NCBI GenBank assembly: GCA_022457155.1
Contig: JAJGOT010000113.1
Span: forward strand, 1,051,001-1,115,000
Length of the DNA: 64,000 nt
Direction of reading: 5' to 3'
Origin: Cladopsammia gracilis
Lineage: Eukaryota > Cnidaria > Anthozoa > Scleractinia > Dendrophylliidae
The notes under the pieces are model-generated. The model saw only the letters and a program-made list of their open reading frames with translations. It had not been told where the DNA came from and did not search any database. The translations under genes were made by a program, and so were the position numbers. Positions 1 through 12,200 of the stretch are shown piece after piece (the first letter of the stretch is position 1; each line of letters opens with the position of its first letter).

Positions 1-3000
1 TAGCTGACACTGGAAACCACCATCGCTAACTGAAATGCAAAGTTATATAAAACACAAAACTTGCTGGAACAAAATTCCCATGTGGCAATAAGCGGTGAAC
101 ACAATATCAAACAGTCCTATATCCATCCATGAATGCCCCGCATTGTCTTGAAAACTTGTATGCTGTTTTTCTTCTTTCTGCTTCTCAAGTTAACACACAT
201 GAGGCCACAAGATCACAAGGCCTCAATTGCCAATTATTCAAATCAGTGAGACAAAAATATGCATGCACAAAGCCAAGTTTATAACTTCTTCCTCGGCTAT
301 GCCATGAGTAATAAAGATTTAATATAGGTCAAGATAAGGTTAAGATACAGTGTAGGTCATATGATTGTGATGGTATCAAATCAGCCAAGAGTTCACAATC
401 TTGGATCTCCATACAGTATTAACCAAACTTGACTCAAAATTAATTTAAACCAATACAAGCTAGGCTGCTACATGAAGAAAGATCAAAAATTGTAACTGGT
501 ACTTTATAATAATAGAACTACAGTTTCAATTCTGCAAGACATGTTTCATCAGCCTTGTTCTTCTGTCATTGTCAGTTACAATGTACATGTACATGTACAA
601 TTAGGAATCTGAAGATGCTTTTTTTCCTCACCCTTGTGTTCTGCAGTAAGGAACTTGCTTGCTCCACTCCTTGGAAAAAATGAAATGCTTAAATGTAAAG
701 TGCTTAAGTATATACTCAAACAATTAGTTCTTTGTTTACCTGTAGAAAGGCAATCAAATTGCAAACTGTTTTTACAAGCCCCAGTGCCTTGCTTAAAGTG
801 AAGGAATAATTTAATGTTACTATAATACATGTAATTACAATAGTCAGCTAGCAGGGCTGTCACTAAGATTCAAGTTGTTGGGTAAATGCAATTAGTAGGG
901 GGGGAATCAAACAGCTGGGGAGTTCTTTTGGTTCTATTTTCCTTCTATTTTCCTATGAAAGTATGGGGTCATGCTCATAGTAGCCAGGGGAAATCCCCCA
1001 GTGCCCGGCCCTTAGTGACAGCTCTGAACTAGGTACATGTATACCAGCAGTTAATCCTTTTTTTTATGTCTGAAAAAATTATCAATCAATTCAAGATGCT
1101 TACTTCCTATATTAATCAAATTGTTTCTCCCAGGAAACATCATTTACTCTACATGTACTGTCATGGATTATGGACATAAAAGTCTACACCACATTGTAAA
1201 CCCATTGCAAATGTGCGATCTTTCTAAGGTATGTTAATTTAAAATTGTTAATACTGTATATTAGTTTCCATGTAAATAAGAATAATTGGTTGTTGGTTTA
1301 TATTACATGCATGTTTATATTATGTTTTCATCGTAAATACTGAACATTTACATGTACATATTTTGGGCCTCTTCATGCATACTGTACGACTGCTCCAGCA
1401 CAGTGTTAAGAATATTATTATTGTTAAGTTATACTGTACTGTGCCTTATAGACTACACATGCTCAGAACATAACCTGCAAGAAATTGTCTCTTTCATTGC
1501 ATATTGACAGTAATTGCATTGCCAATTTCATTCAGCCAAAACGTTTTGATCCATGAGTTCTTAGGGGGGGGGGGGGGGGGGGTTTGGCCAAAAATTTTCT
1601 AACATTGATTTTTTTGTAATACTTTTGCTACAGCTTTTGCTACAGCTTGGTAATAAGTAACCCAGGGTAGTGTTTAAACTAGCCTCAGTGTGTATTTATG
1701 GTAATCAAATGTCCCTGGATAAATAAAATAATGAATTAAAAAAAATGAATGCAAAAAAATGGAGGTGACACCAACTTTTATTTAGCAAAGTTAATGCAAT
1801 GGCTACCAACCGTTGATGTTGTTAGTTTTCTTCCTTTGTGCACGGCTGAGTTGCATGATGTAGCATGGTACTGTGACATCAACTGTACATGTATGTGCAG
1901 TAAGGATGCACATAATTAAACAATAAGTGCGAACATGCAATTAAAAGTTTTCTATTTCAACAGACTGTTGAAGAGGCATCCCTTGGTACAGTATATTCAG
2001 CATAAGGTGGATTTTCTACTACTGAAACAGTAAATGGATTTTGTTTTACAATGACTAAAAATATTTTCAATTAATAATGATACTGTCTTTTTGTAAAAAG
2101 CGTTGTAGTGTAATTATCTGACTTTCCCTTTAAATCATTAAAGGGTCAGTCTCAACCAGGGTACATTGCTTTCTGAGGTTCTGTTTGTGGCCATTTTTGG
2201 GGGCTGCGAAAAAGGCCACCCAGTGATTATTGCAAAAATTTAAGGTTTTATTGAGGTGCATGTACATTGAAACATTGGCAAACTGGATTTCTTTCTTTCT
2301 TAAAAACATGAAAACAAATAGTAAATTAAAGTAATAAACACTTGATGGATAGGACATTCTTCTTAGTGAATTGGTTATATACATGTACATATACGGTTTG
2401 ATCACGACAATGTTCTTACTTTTTTCTAAAGCTTTGTCATCTTCCAAGTGAATGTACACTGGTTGATATAGGGAAGATATGGAAAGTGGCAATAGTTTAA
2501 TAATAATGACCAGTACATTTTGTCAAATCAATTACCTTTTATGTGTGTCAGAAAGTCTTTTTAATGTATTATCATTGAAATTTAAATAAATATGTATTTT
2601 TTCAAATACTACTGTTTTATAAATCAATGTATATGGTGTTATTTTGCAACATGCATGTAGCATTTGACATTACAAATACATGTATGTACCAAAAGGAGTG
2701 AAAATATGACACGTTATTACACTCATCTCACCGTGCAATAGGAAAAACAGCTACAAAAACTTAACCTTCAGGAGAATATTTCTGTCGTATAATAAACATT
2801 CATTCAGTAAAAAGTTGTGTAATACAGTTGCCGTGGGCATTTTTACTATAGTCAGTAAATACTCAGCCGTATTACACACCTTTACGCTGAGGGTAAGCGC
2901 ATTTTTTTTGCTGTCCCCTCAAACTCTATATATTTAGTATGAACCCTCCCAACACCACAATTAGCACCATTGAAAAGCAGGCGCAGATTTTGCTTCAACA

Positions 3001-3077
3001 TTGTTGAAGTTCTTTTCTGGACTATAGTCTATGGAATATGTTAAATGAATTATAATATATTATTTCCGGTTTCACTT

Positions 3078-3078
<1 letters not shown>
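1..3078. other. AT-rich non-coding stretch with two possible micro-exons
   Basis: No convincing gene. The stretch has many TACATGTA-type palindromes and a run of 19 G at 1564-1582. Two possible minus-strand exons are at 740-791 (acceptor CTTTAAG, donor CAG|GTAAAC) and 632-669 (donor AGG|GTGAGG). Read together they stay open and in phase (KALGLVKTVCNLIAFLQ, then EWSKQVPYCRTQ). They resemble no family I know and do not match the missing end of the reductase gene to the right. Confidence 0.4.
1564..1582. repeat. poly-G tract
   Basis: Nineteen consecutive G residues in AT-rich surroundings. Such runs recur in this window (43632-43651, 54872-54891) and, as poly-C, at 31054-31075 and 52406-52429. 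Confidence 0.95.
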
Positions 3079-3116
<38 letters not shown>

Positions 3117-3362
3117 TGCATTTGTATAGCGCAAATTCTATATATATATATATATATATATTCAAATGCGCTTCACAATCAATCAGACCCACCCACCCAT
3201 GAACAAGTACTGACACTGAGGGTGGTCACAGCCAGGGTTTGTTACGTCCTCAGTGGTTCTTTTACGTCCCCATGGGAGACGGGACCGCCATTTCTACGTG
3301 GTCATCCGAGCCACGTGAAGGTCTAACCATTTGCCGATGTCATAGCAAAGGCAGCACCTTCA

Positions 3363-3398
<36 letters not shown>

Positions 3399-3468
3399 CC
3401 GGGGTTCGAACCTGAGACCTCCCGCTCTGCAGACCGGTGCTCTATCAACTGAGCTAACCAGGAGGCGG
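3078..3468 (-). mobile_element. tRNA-derived SINE with (TTA)n tail
   Basis: On the minus strand the element starts near 3468 with a tRNA-like head. An A box (TTAGCTCAGTTGATAGAGC) is followed by a loop compatible with a GCA (Cys) anticodon and a B box (GGTTCGAACCCC). A tRNA-unrelated body of about 300 bases follows and ends in a (TTA)n tail at 3079-3115. An (AT)n run at 3139-3161 lies near the tail. The flanks TTATTTCCGGTTT and TTATTTTCCGTTTT look like a diverged target duplication. This is a pol III retroposon, not a working tRNA gene. Confidence 0.8.
3079..3115. repeat. (TAA)n microsatellite
   Basis: Twelve uninterrupted TAA units. They form the 3' tail of the adjoining minus-strand SINE and so probably began as its retroposition tail. 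Confidence 0.9.
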
Positions 3469-3635
3469 TTATTTTCCGTTTTTTCTAGACGTTAAAGTCG
3501 TCTCGAGACGACTTTAACGTTTCAGACGATATTAACGTCTGTAGCATAAAAACGGCCAATGACCTGATATTACACTCGACAGGCTACTGATACATTTGGG
3601 TGTAAATGATTTACTAAAAATTGTTTTCAACTGAC

Positions 3636-3785
3636 CTGCTACTAAAGAAGATAACGTTGGTGTTAGTGTTCCATCTGGGTAGATTTTTATCATTAAATAA
3701 AAACGCCGGCCATCATATTCTCTTTCAGTTGGACCAACTTGCAAGGATGGTAGGACTACTGTGTAAGGACGACTGATCTGCATGC
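3636..3785 (-). CDS. Extra copy of FAD-domain exon (b5 reductase-like)
   Basis: A 150-base exon copy equivalent to 11202-11351. It contains the FAD-binding motif ISRPYTVV and the LIKIYPDG segment typical of cytochrome b5 reductases. The acceptor (TCATTGCAG) and donor (CAG|GTCAG) are kept, and the frame is open with the same phases (1 in, 1 out). It lies downstream of the NAD-domain exons, so it cannot be used in the normal order of the protein. It could be a decaying duplicate or part of a second transcript. Confidence 0.75.
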
Positions 3786-4744
3786 CTGCAATGACAGGAA
3801 AATGCACAATCAGTATTTCTAAAATTCGGTTCTCATCATGAATGATCAGGTTAATTGTGTAAATAATAAGGGGCACCCTTCAATTGTTTTGCTAAATAGC
3901 TGAACATTTGGAATGCCCATACCACCCTCAGATTTTCAGATTACAATTAAACGAGAAGTTAAGGCTCTCAAACCGGATATGTAAACTGTGGGGATGGAAA
4001 ATGCTATTTTTGGTTCTTGAAAAGTCCAGATAAAAATTTCGGAGAAAAGGATTTTGTTCCTTTCAGCCGGTTGAATTTTCAGCTAAGTCATCTGAACAGA
4101 TCAAAATTTGGTAGCTGACAGAAATATCCCTTTAAACGGTAATAAATCATCAAAATTAAGAAACATAAACAGACTTTCTAAAGCCTTTGGTGAAGCTGGC
4201 TCGTTGGGTGCCACTGATTTATATCTTGAAGAGATAATTATTTTGGTTGAACATGTACATTTGTATAAAGCCACAGAAAAATGGTCATTTTGTTTTCACA
4301 AAACTTGATGCCACAACCACCACTTTACATTTGTAGGAAGATTTGAAGAATTTAAAAGTACTTAATGTCGAGAATCATTGGTTAACATCTACATGTACAT
4401 GTACACGTACATTAACATGTAATACTGGGTTATTAGTTTGTTTTTTAGCCTGTGACTTACATGTACTGCAATGCCTGCTATCGGCTAGCCACTATTCAAT
4501 TTTATGCTAATTCTGGGGTAACTTAATGTGATTTTGACTGCTGTGAAATTGTTACTTAAAACTAACAGTTAAAATCATGCTTTCAAGAGATCCTGTTGGT
4601 TGGATACTAGTGTAAGACTGAGTGGCTCTGTTATGGAGTTACAACTCAATTTTAGTTTTGAAGTATCAATTTTAAAATTATTTACTTTGGCCCCTTTATC
4701 CCCAATGGGACATTAAGGGCTGCATGTAGATATGTTGTACACTG

Positions 4745-4864
4745 TAGGTTAAAATTATTTCAAACTAGGTTAATTTTTATTTTCCTTCCTCTGAGATTAT
4801 GTTAATGAATCTGGGACAAAGGAAAATAAAAATTAACGTAGTTTGAAATAATTTTTAACCTAAA
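4745..4864. repeat. Small inverted-repeat MITE (downstream copy)
   Basis: A hairpin whose arms read TAGGTTAAAATTATTTCAAA and its near-perfect reverse complement, with a short GA-rich loop. The same hairpin is at 12364-12486 in the other copy of the block, so it was present before the duplication. Confidence 0.7.
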
Positions 4865-4981
4865 ATAATTTTAACCTAAAACAGATACATGTACCACATG
4901 TACCACATGTATGAGTCAAGTTTAGTTTCATTAACATTATTGACAAAATTACCCTAGAGAGATTATTCTGGCCTATTATAC

Positions 4982-5125
4982 CTTCGACATCCCTGTTCAT
5001 GCGTATATGATGTCCTATGGGAATTCTCATAATGACGCCTTCTGGCAGCTCACAACAAAACAGTTTACAGTTATGTGTAATCAGTTGAACAGAGACTACT
5101 CTGTACTAATCCCATAACCTGGACT
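4982..5125 (-). pseudogene. Extra copy of hinge/FAD exon with in-frame stop
   Basis: This corresponds to 12601-12742. From the acceptor TTTACAG the frame reads SRLWD and then meets a TAG created by three extra bases relative to the other copy. After the stop the frame continues cleanly (LITHNCKLFCCELPEG, then IPIGHH) and exits in the phase needed by the next exon at 3785. A cryptic acceptor a few bases downstream could bypass the stop at the cost of a few residues. The 3' part of this exon keeps the frame better than the 12.6 kb copy does. Confidence 0.7.
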
Positions 5126-5609
5126 CTGTAAATCAGACAAACATAAAATTTACGAAATAAAATATGTGCAACAGAGTGAATGTACATGTGACATGTAATA
5201 CAATGAAGGTTGTCTTTGTATTGACTAGGAAGCAACAGTTGAATGATTCAAACGAAATAGTTGAGTTGCACCTAATTCAGCAACCCTTTTTTTGCACGCA
5301 CCATAAGCTTCATGTTTGATAAGTCATGCCACAGGGCTTATAATTTATTGTGTCACTAGGTTTGCCATGCCTTTTAAGTTTGCTGTACCTACACTGTAAT
5401 TCCAATCTAGCTACCAAACCAAATTGATTGTGATGCCATACTACTGGAAAACTACTGTCGTCAGCCATTTACATGTAGTTCAGTGATGGAAGTCTGAGCC
5501 AGGACTTTAAACAAATTGGACGGTCAATGACTGATCATGGTCATAATGTACTATGAATCACATGATTACTTTTTTTTCCACAATCATACAAATAATACAT
5601 GTTCATTAC

Positions 5610-5759
5610 CTCTGTCCTTGTGCAGCTTAAATGAATTATTGCCATGCAGACCTTTTACCAAGTCTGTCCACCGTACCCCAGCAGATTCTTTTGTTAAAAG
5701 AAGGTTGACTTTTTCACTTTCTCCAGACACACGCACTGTTATATCAGTAAACAAATAGA
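5610..5759 (-). CDS. Extra copy of CS-domain exon (b5 reductase-like)
   Basis: A 150-base exon copy equivalent to 13226-13375, reading DITVRVSGESEKVNLLLT and then the WTDL motif. The acceptor (AATTGCAG) is intact, and the donor is canonical AGAG|GTAATG, where the other copy has GC. It is intact as a single exon but out of order in the gene. Confidence 0.75.
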
Positions 5760-6167
5760 CTGCAATTAGTTTTACATTGTATTTATCTAATATTACCTCC
5801 AGAACCAGAAATCTCAATTTTGGGAGACTGATCACCGGCTAACAATAATCTGGATAAAATTTTATTCCTGTTTGGTGTTTTTTACTTTGTCAAAAATGCT
5901 TAATTAAGAACATTATTACCATAATCATATTTTCTGGGTCATATCTTTTTATAATTAACATTTTTTATAGAATCATATCAAAGGTCATTTGTCATTGCTG
6001 AGTTCTACAAAAGAAAATGAAGATAATTCTGTTGTTAGGCATTAGCCAAAACATTGGATCAGGTTACAATGTACATACATGCAGTGACAGACAAGTTCAA
6101 ATTACTCAATATGTACCGTATTTGTTTTGAGTTCTGATTGGTTCATTGCATTGTGTTTTTAATATGA

Positions 6168-6402
6168 CCATTTTACAGTTGTGTGCTAATGGTGACCTGG
6201 CCTTTGAATGCATGGAAGCGAGGATGGAGGTGACCTTGTTATGATACAGAACTTAGTGCTCTTCATATGTAAATTTAGCTAGTTAGCATGAGAAAAACAT
6301 TATTAACACATGAAAAGCACTATGGTCTGTATCAAAACAAGGTCACTCCCAGCCTTGCTTCCACTCAAAGGCCAGGTCACTAAACACACAACTGTAAAAT
6401 GG
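6168..6402. repeat. Inverted-repeat MITE within the block
   Basis: Two imperfect arms (GACCATTTTACAGTTGTGTG near 6168 and its reverse complement near 6402) enclose CTGGCCTTTGAATG and AAGGTCACTCCC-type sequence that also pairs. The same element is in the other copy at about 13900-14131. The palindrome explains the paired overlapping open frames here. Confidence 0.7.
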
Positions 6403-6522
6403 TCTATTGGCCAGTGATTACTTTTCACATTGGTTTTGGTTTTATGACACTCAATTGAAAACTGCTTTAAATGCAAAAACACAGGGAGAGTAATCTGGCA
6501 CACAAGCATATCCACTTCCAAT

Positions 6523-7655
6523 AGCGCTGCGCACAAATGACGTCACAGACTTTTGACCCCCGTTGTGACTCAGACAAACAAACTCCTCCTGCACAATAAT
6601 TTTGTATGGGAAAGTGGTGTTGGCGAACACTTTGATGCGGCTTTTATCGATATTTTCGCAAGAAAATCGATCACCCGGGTCAATGTTGAATAGCAAACCT
6701 AAACATTATTCTTGGAACATCTCAAACTTTGGTGAAAATGCAAAGAATTGATAGAGAGCGGCAATATTATTGTCTGAATGATTTCACTCTCGAGAGGTCC
6801 AGTTTGCAGTATATACAGCTGAGCCGTTAGAAACGTAGCATATTGAACCAAGCAGTTATCAAAAGGGATCCATCGCAAATAAAAGGCAGGTTTCAATAAT
6901 TGTGAAAAGAAAAGATAATCTGTCCATTGCTCCACTGAAAGGATAGGTTTATTTTTATGTTGTTTATGCGACCGCAGCGCCCGGGTAGTAACAGAAAAGT
7001 TTATACTCGTTGGACAAATACTCGAGAATAAGCAGCTCTCTATTTTCCAAATTGCGGCCTATATACTCTCCAAGCGTTACAGCATATATTCAGTATCCCT
7101 TAGAATATATACGCAAAGACAGCATTTGTCATTCTCTGGACCTTTTGCCGTTCTGCATTGCTCCCGTCGTATTCGCGGGTCGTAAACGGTATTTGTATCA
7201 AATACATATTCTGGATCATTTGGAACCTATTTACGCATCTTTATCCAAGCTAGTGATGCACACATCTTAGTCATACAAGGAGAATACAACAATTTACTTT
7301 TGGCTTAATTTTGGACGAAAGACGTGAAATGTTTTCTGATCGCATGAGAGCTAAGAGCCTAAGAGATTGGAATTTCACTGTTATGGGTCTGTTATGTGCA
7401 GCCTCGTCGCATAATTTATTAAATTTTAAGCCAAAATCTACATTTCTTGAATCAGTTTTTCACTCCCGAATGTAACATTGCCTTTTATTTAGTAGATTTG
7501 AAGTCCCAAAGACGTTCAAATCACGTTTACCGCTAATTTTACCGATTTTTCGTATCCAAAACACATCCCGCTCATACAAAGCCTTTGAGCTGACAGTAAA
7601 CTTTGTCTGAGTCACGTAGGGGGTCTATCTATTTTTAGTATTTGTGCGCAGCGCT
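6523..7655. mobile_element. 1133-base DNA transposon with AT target duplication
   Basis: Perfect 16-base terminal inverted repeats AGCGCTGCGCACAAAT occupy 6523-6538 and 7640-7655. Beyond them lies looser pairing, including GTGACTCAGACAAA. The other copy of the host block reads CCAATTAATG where this copy reads CCAAT, element, ATTAATG, so the insertion duplicated AT. No transposase is visible, so the element is non-autonomous. A two-base AT duplication is a feature described for ISL2EU-type elements, but terminal motifs alone do not settle the superfamily. Confidence 0.85.
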
Positions 7656-8350
7656 ATTAATGTCTAGGATTGGACACAGAAGGGGACCATGCTACACCAT
7701 GATAGGTATCACAAAGTGTCCCCATCTACATGTATGACAAAATTCGGAACATATGTACATGTAAATTTTAGTAACACGTACACATGGTTTAACCACGGCC
7801 ACCCACAATCAATATTACATGTATGTCAAAGAGATAATTCAACCAACAAATAACAATTTAATTTAAATGTTCAAAAAGACAAAATTTAATAGACATAATT
7901 ATACGTATTTTGATATTTATTTTGATAATATTTGTCTTTAAAATTAGTAGCCAAATTGCACATGGTTATAATAAAATTATGTAATAGTGCATGTGGCTTT
8001 GTTTGTACTTGAAAAAATAGAAAACCTTAATGTTTTATGGAAAATTAGAATCAATTTTTAAAGGTAATATAACACATTTTCGTGATAAGATCACAAGTAG
8101 CCATTTTAAAATCAAACATAAAAAGCCTAAAAACAGTATCAATGCAAAAACAAGCAATAAAAAAAAATAAATTAAAACTGACATTTCACTGACTCATCAT
8201 CACACCACTGTCAAGGTATTAATATTGGAAATATTTTGTGAGTATAAATAGCATAATATAGAATGCATATTTTGTAAATAAAAGAGTATTAGAAAAAAGA
8301 AAAATAATATATTTTTTTATAATTTTCACCTCAGGAAAAAAAAATCGAAT

Positions 8351-9116
8351 TCAATTACAGAAGTCAATTATAATTGTGATCCGCCTGCTATTCATCATGA
8401 ATAACTGAGTTGCAAATTATCACGTGCAGTGAAATTCAACAGTTTTATTTAAAAATACGGTTTCTGCAAACGGCAGCTATTCTTTTTGTTTAATTAAACT
8501 GGCTTAGAAATCAATTTTGATTAAGTTTACCTTCTCTTAGCCGGTACAATTGTCGATCGTTTAGCTCTGTTTGCTTGAAAACCTGTCAGGATGCAAAATA
8601 ATTTTAAAGGCTTTTCTTTGATTGACGTCCACTAAACCTTATCCGCCTCTTTTAAAGGAGAATCTTTTAAAGGAGTTATTGGTAACCGCTGTAAGGCATC
8701 AGTGGAATTATACATAACGTCGGACTGTAAAAATTGTTTTTGATAAGTTTGCAATTTTGCATTCTGCACCTCCTATTGTTGACAGCAGAAAGAGGCTATC
8801 TCGCAGAAACGAAACTTACGAATCATAGAACTTATTGCTCAATTGTAACGTCTTATCACAGCTCGGAGGATGGAGTGGATGATAATGTTTTTTCCAAAGG
8901 AAACAGAAAAGCTCTGGGATCAATGCTACGGCAAGACGTTACATAAAACGAAGAAAAGAAACTAATGTATGATTCTACCGAATATGGTCACGTTAGTTTT
9001 GTAAGAATTATATGCTTAAATCGTAGACAATTCTCGTCTTGAGGGGGGGAAGCTTTAGACATAATTTGGCTGTTGCACGAATGTCCCAGATGACATATTT
9101 GGGATAAACCTCTCAC
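8351..9116. other. Unique spacer downstream of last recognised reductase exon
   Basis: This single-copy stretch lies between the recognised NAD-domain exon and the duplicated block. The next reductase exons should lie on the minus strand here or further left, but I found no segment with the expected continuation. A plus-strand open frame at 8734-8946 has a passable acceptor (TTGTTGACAG) but no family resemblance. Confidence 0.5.
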
Positions 9117-9206
9117 CTTTGACCAGCAGATTCAGCTAGCTCGTCCAACTGCTGTTTCCGTAAGATGTCGTTTTCCTGATGATTTGCAAACAACAGCTTG
9201 ATAGAC
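9117..9206 (-). CDS. CYB5R4: Reductase exon: NAD domain, LLFANHQENDI segment
   Basis: 90 bases, acceptor TTTTACAG, donor AAAG|GTGAGA, entering and leaving in phase 2. It codes SIKLLFANHQENDILRKQQL followed by DELAESAGQ, the beta strand and helix after the nucleotide loop in b5 reductases. This is the last exon I can assign. Confidence 0.85.
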
Positions 9207-12200
9207 CTGTAAAACAAGAACAAATAAATCAGGTAAACAGAACGAGTGATAATGTTTCGTAACATACTCATCAAGAAAGCATATACCACTGCCAAAATCT
9301 TTCTCGTTTTTCCGATTCACAGGAGCCCAAAATATGATCAAACATCTTCTGATAGGATCCTTCTGTAATTGGACACTCGTTAAGTGTACTCAGTCTGTGT
9401 GTGGCTATATTAAAAACAGCTTATATACAGCTACATCGATTTAGTTCCAGACACCTTTCGCAGGCAAAGTTCGCATGAAAGCTCGCTAAAAAATGTTTAC
9501 GTTTTTGGTTCTGGGACTAATAAAGCCAGGCTGCTTGGTGCAAGACCGACGTATGCGATGAACTTGGTCACAAGTTCAAGAGAATAATCCAAAAGTTCTT
9601 GTTCATCATTTTATCTTACTTTAAATTAAGAACCATCGAATTCCATGGCAAAGTCCGTAGAAAAACCTGGAAACGTATTAGCATTTTTTTAATGTTTTGG
9701 CCAAACTTGTCACTTATACGATTTCTTTCACCAATCAACAATTGTAAATTTTATTTTATAATTATCGTTCTAAATTCTAATTCATAAATCAACATTTATT
9801 ACCGACAGTTACTTACTTTTCAGCTGATGAGTTCTCCAGGGCTGTTTGCCGAATAAGTCTCACCATTGGCGTACATCCTGTCAAACAAAGTCCAATTAAC
9901 GCATTTTGGATAACCAGCCTTTCTTTATTGATGACAATAGATGTTTGAATACTCCAGCAAATAACACAATGCAACAGGCGCCGTCAATCACCATTGGTAT
10001 GACATGCTACACTATGACTGACCGATTGACTCAGTGACTGATTGACTAAGTGACTGATTGACTGACTGAGTCGGCATGCGAATGATTGACTGATTAGTAA
10101 TAGTTGTTTGGCTATCTGGTTGACTGACTGACTGACGGACTGAGCATGTGAATGGTTAGTTGATTCACCAACTATCTGGATGATTGAATGACTGACTGAC
10201 TTAGCATGCGAATGATTGACTTATCAGTTGATTGATCGATTGACTGTCTGGCTGTCTGACTGTCAGTCAGTCAGTCAGTCACTCAGACAGTGTTAACAAG
10301 TGATCTCTATCTAGCATGTATGATAGATATAACATACCTGTTCCTGCTGCAATAAGAACTATTTCCTTCGCCTCACAGATTCGGGATTCTTGAAAATCTC
10401 CAGAATAATCACTTATTTGAAGAATATCACCTGCAAAAACAAAAAAAAAACATGTCTTACAGTTTGACATATCCAGTGCAAAAAGCAACTAAAATATTGA
10501 GTGGAATACCACGAACAACATGTTGCAGACTCGGATAATTGGGATAATTAAGAAAAACAAACAATTGTGTTTTGTACTGCAAAATGTTACTTGTGGAATT
10601 GTTTTTGTTTTGTTTTTGTTTTTTGTTTTTTTCATTTAGAACAGTTGAGCCTGTCGATGAAATTGTGATGTGACCACTTAAATGATAGCTATGGAGCAAA
10701 AAATAAATGTGACACTGTTTGTGGTTCTGTTCTGTTGAAGCGAAAATGAATAACATGCAAGTTCTTTGTCTTGTGAGTTCAGTAGTTCTTATACAATAAC
10801 TGAATATGATACACACGCTCTGATTGGTCAATTGCTATTGACTGTTATACTGGTAAACTACATGGATAATGTGGTCATTATATAAACGTAACAACCACAC
10901 ATTCCTATGGTTGATCGATGCACATGTAATAAGCCACTAGGGATGTTGGAATAACACTCGGAAAGCTTGTAAATCACTTGCCTTCAGCTCATGACTTACA
11001 ATCTCTTTTCCTGTTCTTTCAACATCCTGCGACGTTCATTGAGCCAATAAAACATAGAAATGTGTGGTCTATTGCTTTATAAGGAAACTATATATATCTT
11101 GCAAGTAGTAGGAAATCTGCAAAAATGACCTGATATTACACTCGACAGGCTACTGATACATCTAGGTGCAAATGATTTACGAAAAATTGTTTTCGACTGA
11201 CCTGCTACTAAAGAAGATAACGTTGGTGTTAGTGTTCCATCTGGGTAGATTTTAATCATTAAATAAAAACGTCGGCCATCATATTCTCTTTCAGTTGGAC
11301 CAACTTGCAAGGATGGTAGGACTACTGTGTAAGGACGGCTGATCTGCATGCCTGCAATGACAGGAAAATGCACAACGAATAAGTATTTCTAAAATTCGGT
11401 TCTCACCATGAATGATCAGGTTAATTGCGTAAATAATAAGGGGCACCCTTCAATTGTTTTGCTAAATAGCTGAACATTTGGGATGCCCATACCACCCTCA
11501 GATTTTCAGATTACAATTAAACGAGAAGTTAAGGCTCTCAAACCGGATATGTAAACTGTGGGGATGGAAAATGCGATTTTTGGTTCCTCAAAATTCCAGA
11601 TAAAAATTTCAGGAAGCAAATAGGTCAGACCTTAAAAAAATCTTGGAAATCATACTTGAGATAACTTTTTCGGAGAAAAGGATTTTGTTCCTTTCAGCCG
11701 GTTGAATTTTCAGCTAAGGCATCTGAACAGATCAAAATTTGGTAGCTGACAGAAATATCCCTTAAAACGGTAATAATTCATCAAAATTAAGAAACAAAAA
11801 CAGACTTTCTAAAGCCTTTGGTGAAGCTGGCTCGTTGGGTGCCACTGATTTATATTTTGAAGAGATAATTATTTTGGTTGAACATGTACATTTGTATAAA
11901 GCCACAGAAAAATGGTCATTTTGTTTTCATAAAACTTGATGCCACAACCACCACTTTACATTTGTAGGAAGATTTGAAGAATTTAAAAGTACTTAATGTC
12001 GAGAATCATTGGTTAACATCTACATGTACATGTACATGTAATCCTGGGTTATTAATTTGTTTTTTAGCCTGTGACTTACATGTACTGCAATGCCTGCTAT
12101 CAGCTAGCCACTATTCAATTTTATGCTAATCCTGGGGTAACTTAATGTGATTTTGACTGCTCTGAAATTGTTACTTAAAACTAACAGTTAAAATCATGCT

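Larger units (their letters stand above)
3558..8350 (-). repeat. Downstream copy of the duplicated exon block
   Basis: This block matches 11124-14917 in the same orientation almost base for base, apart from small indels. Homology starts at AATGACCTGATATTAC (3558) and ends just after TTTTCACCTCAGG (about 8340). It carries copies of three exons of the b5 reductase-like gene (5610-5759, 4982-5125, 3636-3785). Against the other copy it lacks about 66 bases (near 4037) and about 105 bases (near 5992), and it has gained the 1133-base transposon at 6523-7655. It also shares two small inverted-repeat MITEs with the other copy. Confidence 0.9.

Noticed and set aside
3045..3326. Open frames over 3022-3326 on both strands
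   Set aside because: They run through the (TAA)n and (AT)n tracts and the SINE body, giving poly-Ile and Ile-Tyr runs.
3396..3468. Functional tRNA-Cys gene
   Set aside because: The 5' acceptor strand does not pair properly, and the sequence continues into a SINE body with a (TTA)n tail.
5584..5835. Long minus-strand frame treated as a stand-alone 83-residue protein
   Set aside because: It is an exon read through into introns. Only 5610-5759 has splice borders and family similarity.
8734..8946. Possible exon on the plus strand
   Set aside because: Two frames stay open and neither resembles a family. The acceptor alone is weak evidence.
10012..10285. CRISPR-like array
   Set aside because: Four-base periodic TGAC sequence without spacers, in animal DNA.
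10457..10831. 124-residue minus-strand frame
   Set aside because: Intronic, low-complexity (Lys/Asn runs from an A-rich tract), no splice or family support.
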